From a virus: DNA of 64,000 bases. Below the pieces are notes generated by a model that saw only the letters and a program-made list of their open reading frames with translations, made no database searches and was not told the origin of the DNA. Location of the stretch: IMG/VR virus record IMGVR_UViG_3300043465_001479, positions 45,967 through 109,966 of that record. One strand, 5' to 3'. A program made the position numbers and the translations under genes. Numbering within the stretch: the first letter of the stretch is position 1; the number at the start of each line of letters is the position of its first letter. Positions 57,213-64,000 of this stretch are shown here, piece by piece.

Positions 57213-57569
57213 CTATGGGAGATATTTTGGTTCTACCACCCCAGCATCCCACGAAACAGAGTCAAAACGAAAAGCGCCGACCACTCGACGCTCGAAGCTG
57301 GAGTCTCGCACCAGCACCCCTCGGATGTCCCCACTCATGTCTGGGTTCCGCAGCAAGACGTTCGAGACGACGCCGGATGGCTGAAGAACGAGAACTGCGT
57401 AGGTGTTGGGGGCAGCGGCTTTGCGCAGGTTGGCCTTGGCGAGCAAGGCGCCAGACGGGGCCAGCAGCGCACACAGCGCAGGCCACGTGAGCGAGAGAGG
57501 CTCAGCGTCCTTCTTCGGGACCAACCAACCATCTCGAATTTTGCAAGGCGTGAGCAGAAAACTGGCCAC
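57213..57569 (-). CDS. Hypothetical structural protein
   Basis: 118 aa from GTG 57569, chosen for GAGGAGGACC directly upstream; an in-frame GTG at 57635 is less likely. It begins MASFLLTPCKIRDGWLV and is beta-rich. AGTTTTC occupies codons 3-5, exactly as in the MT-A70 gene. Confidence 0.6.
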   Translation of the reverse strand: MASFLLTPCKIRDGWLVPKKDAEPLSLTWPALCALLAPSGALLAKANLRKAAAPNTYAVLVLQPSGVVSNVLLRNPDMSGDIRGVLVRDSSFERRVVGAFRFDSVSWDAGVVEPKYLP

Positions 57570-57591
57570 GGTCCTCCTCAGAGACTGAAAA

Positions 57592-57620
57592 TCCGGGCCG
57601 AACCACTTGGTCCGCCCGGA
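57592..57620. repeat. Nested inverted repeats around a GAACCACTTGGTCC palindrome
   Basis: CCGGGC and GCCCGG flank the palindrome GAACCACTTGGTCC (57600-57613) in the gap upstream of the gene at 57569, producing a long hairpin. Together with GAAAACT at 57557 it puts two repeated signals next to one start. Confidence 0.5.
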
Positions 57621-57649
57621 ATTCCGTCGGGACACCTACCCGTCAGCGC

Positions 57650-57976
57650 TCAGAGAGAGGCGCCAAGTTCGTCTTCGGCGTCGGTGCTCTCGGCGTCGGC
57701 GACGAAGGCGAGGCTGATCTCACCGGCTTGGACCATACGGGCCCATTCGTCGGCGGGGATCATGGGCTGCTGCATCTGCACGCGGACATTGAAGTCGCGG
57801 GCATGGACGGCGAGGGTGCGCGAGGCGGCAACAGCGAGGGGGCCGTTCGCCTCGAAGGGGTGCGGGAGACCGTCGATGAGGTCGCCGCCGACGGCATCGG
57901 GGGACACGCCACCGCCGCCAACGACGGGGCGGTTCAGGATCTTGGTCGAGAGATTCGCGACAGTGAGCAAAGCCAT
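57650..57976 (-). CDS. Hypothetical protein
   Basis: 108 aa from ATG 57976 (GGAGG upstream). GGGGVSPDAVGGDLIDGLPH then ASRTLAVHARDFNVRVQMQQ. Unknown, virion-type composition. GGACCATACGGGCC at 57730 is inside, coding ARMVQ. Confidence 0.58.
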   Translation of the reverse strand: MALLTVANLSTKILNRPVVGGGGVSPDAVGGDLIDGLPHPFEANGPLAVAASRTLAVHARDFNVRVQMQQPMIPADEWARMVQAGEISLAFVADAESTDAEDELGASL

Positions 57977-58064
57977 TGATGCCTCCAGTTGAACAGGTGC
58001 GGGCCCGGAAGCCCCTAGCCTAGATGGCAGGAGCATCGGGCGTCAAACAGGTTCCCGCAAGGGC

Positions 58065-58469
58065 TCAGTCCCCGGCGGTTGCGATCACGATGTCCACGTC
58101 CACCGCCGCCGGGTCCGTGTTGATGATCTGCAAGCTCGTCAGCGACTTCGCCGACATCAGGAACGTCGACTCGGCAGCGGATCCCACCGGAGCCACGTCC
58201 AGCGCGGTTCCGCCGTTCAGGGCGACCCCCACAGACGTCAGGGTCAGGGTCGGGTCGGACGGGATGATGCGGAGCATCAAGAACACCGCCGCCGCGATGG
58301 AGTCCAGGGGCAGGGTGACGGTGGCCCCCGCCAGCACCCGAGTTTTCCAGACGCCGCCCTCGTTGGGCTCGTCCGACGTGACCGAGAGGCACACGTTCCC
58401 CAGGTCTTTCGAGTCGGCAGGGCTCGACGAGATGGAGACGGTGATGTTGTAGCGAAGACGAATGGACAT
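58065..58469 (-). CDS. Small beta-rich virion protein
   Basis: 134 aa, TAGGAG upstream of ATG 58469. Strand-rich (RLRYNITVSISSSPADSKDL, TLTLTSVGVALNGGTALDV) and Val/Ile-rich to the end. Likely baseplate or tail subunit beside two giant tail genes. Confidence 0.6.
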   Translation of the reverse strand: MSIRLRYNITVSISSSPADSKDLGNVCLSVTSDEPNEGGVWKTRVLAGATVTLPLDSIAAAVFLMLRIIPSDPTLTLTSVGVALNGGTALDVAPVGSAAESTFLMSAKSLTSLQIINTDPAAVDVDIVIATAGD

Positions 58470-58517
58470 GGCGGGCTCCTAGAGAGGAATCTTATCGCTC
58501 GAACTGAGAAGTGTCCG

Positions 58518-61283
58518 TCAGGCAACGTCGCCAAACACGACTACATTGAGGTCGATCTGGGGAGAGCCAGCGGCCATGGTGAAATCAGTATTCTGAAAAA
58601 TTTTCGAGCCTGACGACCAGTCGTCAATCACGATATCAAAGAACAAGGTCGTCCGCTGGGTAACTCGACCGATGCATGGAGCATTATTCGAGCTTCCTGC
58701 CGATATGATGACGATGTAGTCGTCGTTCGCCATCGGGTAAATGAATGTGTAGCGAAGACCAATACCGCCGCCAACGACTGCGGGATCGTTTGTCGCGAAG
58801 TTGTGGACACGCAGCGAATGCGCGCTGATATATGCCGTGTTTATAGGCTTGACTACCAATCCCCATGCAACGGCGACGCCCTGTTGCAGCACACTCGTCC
58901 CTGCAGAGGACACGGTCTGCTTTGCGACAGGAACGGCGCTCGGTACACGAGGCTGGTTCGCAAACGTCCACGGCTTGCTTGCGAGGACCGCCGCACTGCT
59001 GACATCTATGGCGTTCCCGGCGACAGCGACGATGACGTTCGACACTGCTTGCAGAAGGAGGTCGTCGGTGCCCGGGGTCGGAGGTGCGCCGCCTGCGAAG
59101 ATGCTGACTCCGCCTGCGTTCAAAAAGGTTCCAATCAGGACGTCCCCTGCTGCTGGAACAGGTACGGCTCCGCCAACGAAGATCGACATGCCTCCGAGGA
59201 AAGTCCCCACGGCTATGTCTCCACCGATGGAGAAGACGGCGATCTGGCCGCTCGTGCTTCCGATAGTAACAGTGCCAGAGTTCGACGAGAAACCTGCGGT
59301 TCCCGTTCCCGTGGCTCGCACAAGCATGGTGCCCGCACTGTCAGCCTGAATGATGACGTTCCCTGCAGTCGGGGCAGGGGGCGTGCCTGTTGCCACGACA
59401 ATGCCCCCCGACGCCGACCGGAGCAGCGCGTCTCCTGTGGAGGCAGCGATATCGATGTCGATGGCTTCGACGACCGCTGCAGGCAGTATAGCGGACCCGA
59501 TGTTGACGGTGGTGAGGGCTGAGATCAAGAGCGCGTTCATCGGCGCGTTTGGTGGCTGCCCACCGGCGAAGATGCTGACCCCGCCCACGCCGAGTTCGCT
59601 GCCGATCATCATGTCCCCTGTGAACACAGGCGGCAAAGCGGTGCCCGACCAAACAAGCGCTCCAGTAGCGCCGATCAGAGATGCACTGTTGCTGAAGGAC
59701 TGAATCGTGATCGGTCCGGTGTCGGTGATCACCTCGACGTACCCTGTCGTCGCCGCTTCAATAGTGACGTCACCCGACGACGTCTGCATGTAGAGCGGGG
59801 AGACGCCTGCATTGAGGGAGATTCTTCCTCCGGTCTGATACAATCCGCCGTCGATGCTCACCTTGGCGCTGAAAGGATTGAGCACCGTGTTGACGAGAAG
59901 GGTGTCGACGACGCGGACGTTCTTCGTGGCACGGCCCAGCGTCACCTCGGTGGCGTTCACGGGACCAATTGCGATGGGCCCTGAGTTCACAGGGGCAGGG
60001 GCGTCGAGGCTGCTCGCGAAGACGATGCCGATGTTCGTTGACCCGAGGACCGTCAAGTCCTGCTCGACGATCTCGTTTCCCTCCACGCGGAAGGTGTGGC
60101 CTGCTCCCGGCACCGAAGAGGAGAGCACCGTCTCCCCTGAGCCGTAGGTCAGATCCGCGTACTCAGCGCCGGGGAACGCGTCCTCGTAGAGCCGGACCTT
60201 CGTGTGGTGGGACTCGCCGGAAATCTCAGGGATGGCGTCCGTGGCTGGGCCGTGCTGCTCCAGTTGCAGGTCGACGTCCGCGATGTCGAAGATCGGCGCG
60301 TTGACCCCGACCGTCGTGTACGACACCGCCGAACACTGGACGAAGACCTCCTTGACGACGGCTGCGGTGGTGGTGACGGCAGGGAGCTGGACGATCGTGG
60401 AGTAGGTCTCCCACACACCGACAACCGCCGAGTCCAGCTGCAGAGTCACGGTTGTGATCGTCACCCCAGCAGCATCCGTGATGGTCGCCGACAAGACGGG
60501 GTTCCCCACGCTCGGAACGACGGTGGGTCGGAACGCGACGGTCAGGCGCAGGCGCCGGTTGGTGGGGATCGGGAGGCCAATCTTCTGACTCAGGATGCCG
60601 CTGACGTTTCCAAGGCCAGCCGCGTTCTTTCGAGCCCGGAAGGACAGGTTGAACCCAGACGGAGCCAGCACCGCGTTCGAGGCGATGTAGGTCATCGCGG
60701 TGAGGGAGGCGGAGTCCCAGAAGTCAGGGAGGCCGACAAGGTCGTGCGTGAGGTACGGGGCGCCGTTGCGGACCACGGACACCATAGGAGTCGCGTCGCG
60801 TCCCCGAGCCAAGAACGGAAAACTGCGGTCGTCGAGGCTGATGTTCGCCGCCGGAATGAGGCCCGCCGCCGGAACCACCACCTTCGCCAACACACACGAC
60901 GTTGCGGGAATGGCCTCGGTCCCGAGATCGTAGACGTTGATCGTCCCCGTCGTGTCGGCAGGGAAGGCGTAGGAAAGGTCGATGCAGACCGCGACGGTCT
61001 TGGAGGCGTAGGCGCTCAGATCCAGGTCAACGACTCCCGTGAGGTGGACGCTGACGCTGGTGGTCGTGTTGAGGTCACTGACAGAGACAGCCGAGCTTCG
61101 GCCTGAGGGGTCCGTCGCAAGATCGATGTGCAGCGGGGTGCCGGACACCTGAGGGTTGAAGCCCTCGTAGACGCCTGCGGGCACGATCCCCCGGAACTGC
61201 TGGTTCAGGGACTCCGAAATGTACGGCGCGCGGAAGCGAACCGTGATTTCCTGATTGGTGAAGACGTACCCAGAAGTTGGCAT
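58518..61283 (-). CDS. Large fibre/baseplate protein
   Basis: 921 aa. N-terminus MPTSGYVFTNQEITVRFRAP and GIVPAGVYEGFNPQVSGTP recall phage baseplate-attached structural proteins. Residues about 500-850 carry repeats such as GGVSIFAGGAPPTP and GDVLIGTFLNAGGVSIFAGG, a likely beta-helix shaft. The end (IGRVTQRTTLFFDIVIDDWS) suggests a tip. Probably a spike or fibre. Confidence 0.75.
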   Translation of the reverse strand: MPTSGYVFTNQEITVRFRAPYISESLNQQFRGIVPAGVYEGFNPQVSGTPLHIDLATDPSGRSSAVSVSDLNTTTSVSVHLTGVVDLDLSAYASKTVAVCIDLSYAFPADTTGTINVYDLGTEAIPATSCVLAKVVVPAAGLIPAANISLDDRSFPFLARGRDATPMVSVVRNGAPYLTHDLVGLPDFWDSASLTAMTYIASNAVLAPSGFNLSFRARKNAAGLGNVSGILSQKIGLPIPTNRRLRLTVAFRPTVVPSVGNPVLSATITDAAGVTITTVTLQLDSAVVGVWETYSTIVQLPAVTTTAAVVKEVFVQCSAVSYTTVGVNAPIFDIADVDLQLEQHGPATDAIPEISGESHHTKVRLYEDAFPGAEYADLTYGSGETVLSSSVPGAGHTFRVEGNEIVEQDLTVLGSTNIGIVFASSLDAPAPVNSGPIAIGPVNATEVTLGRATKNVRVVDTLLVNTVLNPFSAKVSIDGGLYQTGGRISLNAGVSPLYMQTSSGDVTIEAATTGYVEVITDTGPITIQSFSNSASLIGATGALVWSGTALPPVFTGDMMIGSELGVGGVSIFAGGQPPNAPMNALLISALTTVNIGSAILPAAVVEAIDIDIAASTGDALLRSASGGIVVATGTPPAPTAGNVIIQADSAGTMLVRATGTGTAGFSSNSGTVTIGSTSGQIAVFSIGGDIAVGTFLGGMSIFVGGAVPVPAAGDVLIGTFLNAGGVSIFAGGAPPTPGTDDLLLQAVSNVIVAVAGNAIDVSSAAVLASKPWTFANQPRVPSAVPVAKQTVSSAGTSVLQQGVAVAWGLVVKPINTAYISAHSLRVHNFATNDPAVVGGGIGLRYTFIYPMANDDYIVIISAGSSNNAPCIGRVTQRTTLFFDIVIDDWSSGSKIFQNTDFTMAAGSPQIDLNVVVFGDVA

Positions 61284-61319
61284 GGCGTACTCGTACCTTG
61301 GGAGACCAAGGAGGGAAAG

Positions 61320-64000
61320 TCACGGGAGGAGGACGTAGATGGGTTCGGCGTTGACAGGCAGGGTGTCGTCGATGAGGCGCTGCACGCGCTCGAAGGCTTG
61401 GTCGTTCGCCAAAGCTCCTTCCGAGATCAGCTTGGCAGTCTTGGTCAGCTCGATGAGCACGCGGTAGGTCGCGCAGATGTTGCAGTCGAGAATGATGTTG
61501 CAGATGTAGGTGAACGCGACCGGCCCCACGACTGGAGGAACGGTGGACTGCGTCGTGACTGTGTAGACGGCGTTCGGGTAGGTCGTCGCAATCTGCGGGA
61601 CTGCGTCCAAATCGACATAGGGGACCAGCACAGGCGCCCCGAGGGAGACGAGTGTGGGTGGAGCGTCGAGGAAACGGATGTTCCCCGCGCTGTCAGTGAA
61701 CTGCCAATCCCCTCCGGTGTAGACCGAGATGTCGTCACCCGTGATGGTCAAAGTGTGAGTGTTGAGCACTGAGGAGATGGCCGTGATGGTTGAGCCGCTT
61801 GCCGAGGATGAAAGTGCGTCTGGGTCCACCAAAGTCGATCCGACGATGATGGGTTCAACGTCACACATGACGTCGATGCCGGGTCGGTTGAAAGCTGTAC
61901 GACCTTGGATGTCGGCCATGACCGCGACATAATCGAGGTCGACGTCGTCCATCCGAGGGAAGGTCGGAACGACAGTCGTGAAGAGCTGTCCGATGGACGA
62001 GGTCAGCAGCCCGTTGTTGGGCTCGACGTAGTTCCAGTTCTCGATCGGCCCAAGATTGGCCCCTATGGACGGCTGGAGGAGGCGGACCACCGTGGGCGAG
62101 ATGATCGATCCGATGACCCAGAAATTGTTGTTCACTGGAGCGACAGAGGCAGAGTTCCCTGTGTTGAGCACGCGCCCGACGTCCGAGGCGACGAAGCTCT
62201 GGGTGGGGTCGCTGAATTCGGCGAAGCCAGCGTTGTTCGTGATGGTGCCCGTGAGCCGACTGCGACCCGGGTCAGCGATGTAGATGTAGTTGAATCCTGC
62301 CGATGTTGATGTCCCCGGAGCTGCGACCACCGTGAAGAGAGGCAGCACGTTGGCACTGAAGCCGGACAGGTGAGCGACGTCGATGACTGATTGGGCGGTG
62401 CCTTTCACCGCAATCCACTGCGAGACCTGCCTCACCCAAGCACGCTGACGGTCGTCGACCTGTTGAGTGTCCACCTCGACGCCGAAGTCCCGCGCAAAGA
62501 TATCGAGCAGCGCCTGTGCGTGAGCCTGCACCTCGCAGTCGAGTGGGTTCAAACGAGTTGGATCGGGACGGATGATGGGGGCGGAGCGGATCTCCCAGTA
62601 GCAGACCGACGGGTCCGCCCGGAGGAAGGCTTTCACAAAGGCCCGGTCACCGGCAGAGTTCACCCCCATGATCTCGTAGCAGCCGTCGTTGCCGAGGACA
62701 GAACCGTGGATCGACAGGAGCTTCCCGATGTCCGTGGGCTCGAACGACGCAGACGGGGAGAAAACTCGGGTGGTCGTCGGCGTCGGATGCAGCGGGTCAG
62801 GGCCCGAGTTCGGCAAGACTTCGAGGTCGAAGTTCTCATTGCTGACCACCCCGAGAGGCAGTCCACCCCTCAGCGTGATGCGAGCGAACGGACGGACGGC
62901 CCAGAAGAACGGCCCCGCCGTCTCTGGGAGGCGAAGTCCTTTGATGGGGGCCCGGTCGAACGCTGCGACAGTAGTCTCCACGCCGGGAGTGACGGTGCGG
63001 TACACCTCGACGTACTTCGTGATGGTCGGGTTCAGCCCGATCGCCGTGACGATGTCAGAGGGGATCGTCGTGATGTTCGATCCTGCATCCGTCGCCAGCC
63101 GCACCGTGATGTCGAAGCGCTCTTGGGAGATGGCGTCCGACTGGAACGAGACGACGAGTGGGAGGTTCGGAAGCGCCTCGTAGGAGTGCAGGATGGTGAC
63201 TGGTCGGTCGGCGGTGGTGCGATAGGCGTAGGTGATCTTCCCGAAGGGGTCTTTGAGCGTTCCGGGCACGACAAGGCGTCCGACAACCGCTCGCCCCGCC
63301 TCCACGTCCCCAATCTCCGTGAGAACCGACGCTCCGTCCGACAGGGGCCCGAGGAAGATCAGCTTCCCGATGTCTGTCTGCGTGAACGTGTAGGAGGGTG
63401 AACCGACGGTACCTGCCGCGTCGACCTCCCCGTCCTTGAACTCGCGTTCGTTGAGCTGCTGGTTGTTGAGGACGGACTGGTAGTACATCTGGCGCGTCAG
63501 CACAGTGAACTGCTTCGCACCGTCGAACACCTGCCAGCCAATCTCCACGAGACGAGGGTCACCTCCCCGAAGCTCAACCTCGACTTCATCGACGGGGATC
63601 TCAACCGCTGGGCGCAGCTCCCATCGCATCGGGCCAGCGTCCACAGCGATCAGAGGGTCGGTGAAGACCTCCTTCTCGTTGATGAATCCCGAGATGGTGA
63701 ATGTCTGCTGGTTGTTCGTCTGAACTGACGACCGGCGGATGATGATCTGTTTTCCGATATCCGCTGGGGAGAACCGAGTGGTCCGGTCCTGCGCCGTGAA
63801 GGTGCCGGACGAATACACCCGGGCCTGCGCGCCTGTTTGCTCGATCGCCCCTGTGGGGATGATCTGCTTCCCGAGCGTCAGGAAGTCAAACTCTGACCAT
63901 GCAGTCCGAACAAGGAAAGGGTCGCGGAGGTCACCGTACTGGCGGATGTGCTCGCGAAGGTTGTCGAAGGACGGGAACAGGCCCTCTTGCAGGCGCTCCA
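61320..64000 (-). CDS. Large baseplate/tail protein (runs off window end)
   Basis: The frame remains open to base 64000, so at least 893 residues; a GTG at 63818 is internal. It repeats a module with F(S/T)PxDIGKxIxI (ADIGKQIIIRRS, TDIGKLIFLG, TDIGKLLSIHG, SDVGRVLNTG). The part QVDDRQRAWVRQVSQWIAVK, then GTAQSVIDVAHLSGF, resembles the tail-protein-I region of baseplate wedges. The end is a VLIELTKTAKLISEGALAND helix. Confidence 0.78.
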   Translation of the reverse strand, partial: ERLQEGLFPSFDNLREHIRQYGDLRDPFLVRTAWSEFDFLTLGKQIIPTGAIEQTGAQARVYSSGTFTAQDRTTRFSPADIGKQIIIRRSSVQTNNQQTFTISGFINEKEVFTDPLIAVDAGPMRWELRPAVEIPVDEVEVELRGGDPRLVEIGWQVFDGAKQFTVLTRQMYYQSVLNNQQLNEREFKDGEVDAAGTVGSPSYTFTQTDIGKLIFLGPLSDGASVLTEIGDVEAGRAVVGRLVVPGTLKDPFGKITYAYRTTADRPVTILHSYEALPNLPLVVSFQSDAISQERFDITVRLATDAGSNITTIPSDIVTAIGLNPTITKYVEVYRTVTPGVETTVAAFDRAPIKGLRLPETAGPFFWAVRPFARITLRGGLPLGVVSNENFDLEVLPNSGPDPLHPTPTTTRVFSPSASFEPTDIGKLLSIHGSVLGNDGCYEIMGVNSAGDRAFVKAFLRADPSVCYWEIRSAPIIRPDPTRLNPLDCEVQAHAQALLDIFARDFGVEVDTQQVDDRQRAWVRQVSQWIAVKGTAQSVIDVAHLSGFSANVLPLFTVVAAPGTSTSAGFNYIYIADPGRSRLTGTITNNAGFAEFSDPTQSFVASDVGRVLNTGNSASVAPVNNNFWVIGSIISPTVVRLLQPSIGANLGPIENWNYVEPNNGLLTSSIGQLFTTVVPTFPRMDDVDLDYVAVMADIQGRTAFNRPGIDVMCDVEPIIVGSTLVDPDALSSSASGSTITAISSVLNTHTLTITGDDISVYTGGDWQFTDSAGNIRFLDAPPTLVSLGAPVLVPYVDLDAVPQIATTYPNAVYTVTTQSTVPPVVGPVAFTYICNIILDCNICATYRVLIELTKTAKLISEGALANDQAFERVQRLIDDTLPVNAEPIYVLLP

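Larger units (their letters stand above)
1543..57743. repeat. Dispersed 14-bp palindrome GRACCATATGGTCC
   Basis: Start positions: 1543, 5123, 9973, 11513, 12934, 15281, 23846, 38848, 44879, 49422, 53367, 57600, 57730. Best copies: GAACCATATGGTCC at 11513, 12934 and 38848. Some vary in the central bases (CATACGG, CACATG, CACTTG). They lie in gaps and in genes, in several reading frames (codes D-H-M, P-Y-G, Y-G-P). A 14-bp palindrome should essentially not recur by chance. Confidence 0.85.
1912..62766 (+). repeat. Polarised heptamer GAAAACT (AGTTTTC on minus)
   Basis: Plus copies start at 1912, 3785, 5480, 6586, 7391, 7884, 8957, 9900, 10970, 11298, 12077, 12909, 15183, 18016, 20520, 22709, 23360, 25432, 26524, 29211, 40109, 41918, 45432, 47059, 50469, 52219, 55752, 57557, 60818, 62760. 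Reversed copies: 32620, 33345, 35371, 39184, 42822, 54966, 58341. With about 63% GC, one to two copies per strand are expected. Confidence 0.9.

Noticed and set aside
63818-63818. GTG 63818 as start of the last baseplate gene
   Set aside because: The frame continues without a stop to the window end and the upstream codons have the same composition, so this is an internal codon.
1-64000. tRNA genes, CRISPR arrays, IS elements, integrase and attachment sites
   Set aside because: I looked for T-arm/anticodon patterns, regularly spaced direct repeats, transposase motifs and terminal repeats and saw none; this is a visual search only.

Overview
This is part of the genome of a tailed double-stranded DNA phage, probably a large myovirus with a contractile tail. 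The evidence is dense, short, overlapping genes (many ATGA or GTGA junctions), long tail-fibre and baseplate-type genes, and phage-typical families: HNH endonucleases, dNMP kinase, DUF3846, Nudix, a GroES-like protein and orphan DNA methyltransferases. The DNA is GC-rich. An RlpA-like protein and another protein, both with signal peptides, point to a Gram-negative host. No terminase, portal, major capsid, polymerase, integrase, tRNA, IS element or CRISPR array was seen, so the window is only part of a larger genome.

Layout. 1-160: start of a structural gene that leaves the window. 0.3-1.7 kb (+): HNH endonuclease and a calcineurin-like phosphatase. 1.7-17.5 kb (mostly -): an accessory/early region of small genes, many with zinc-binding cysteine pairs, a dNMP kinase, an RlpA-like protein and several regulatory gaps with sigma70-like promoters and palindromic operators. 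17.6-24.5 kb (-): conserved unknowns, then MT-A70 methyltransferase, DPPY methyltransferase and SET-domain protein. A terminator follows at 24.5 kb. 24.6-39.3 kb (-): adhesion module with large fibre genes that share N-terminal and C-terminal domains. 39.4-42.8 kb (+): three unknown genes and an oppositely oriented fibre paralogue. 42.8-47.0 kb: dual-HTH regulator at a divergent promoter, membrane protein, HNH, YkgJ-type protein, third methyltransferase. 47-57.6 kb (-): virion-type genes with linkers, repeated motifs, GroES-like protein, Nudix hydrolase and a tail-tube/baseplate protein. 57.6-64 kb (-): small structural genes and two very large fibre/baseplate genes, the last cut by the window end.

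What stands out is a layer of signals superimposed on the genes: (1) the heptamer GAAAACT/AGTTTTC, at least 37 copies, strongly one-sided, in every reading frame; (2) about 13 copies of a near-perfect 14-bp palindrome GRACCATATGGTCC; (3) a GATC-flanked GTTC-N4-GAAC operator placed about 60 bp upstream of two good promoters; (4) a TGTTAC element exactly 9-10 nt before the ATG of many operon-leading genes, mostly without a Shine-Dalgarno, suggesting leaderless transcripts. Together they suggest a genome-wide regulatory or DNA-maintenance scheme that I cannot match to a described phage.
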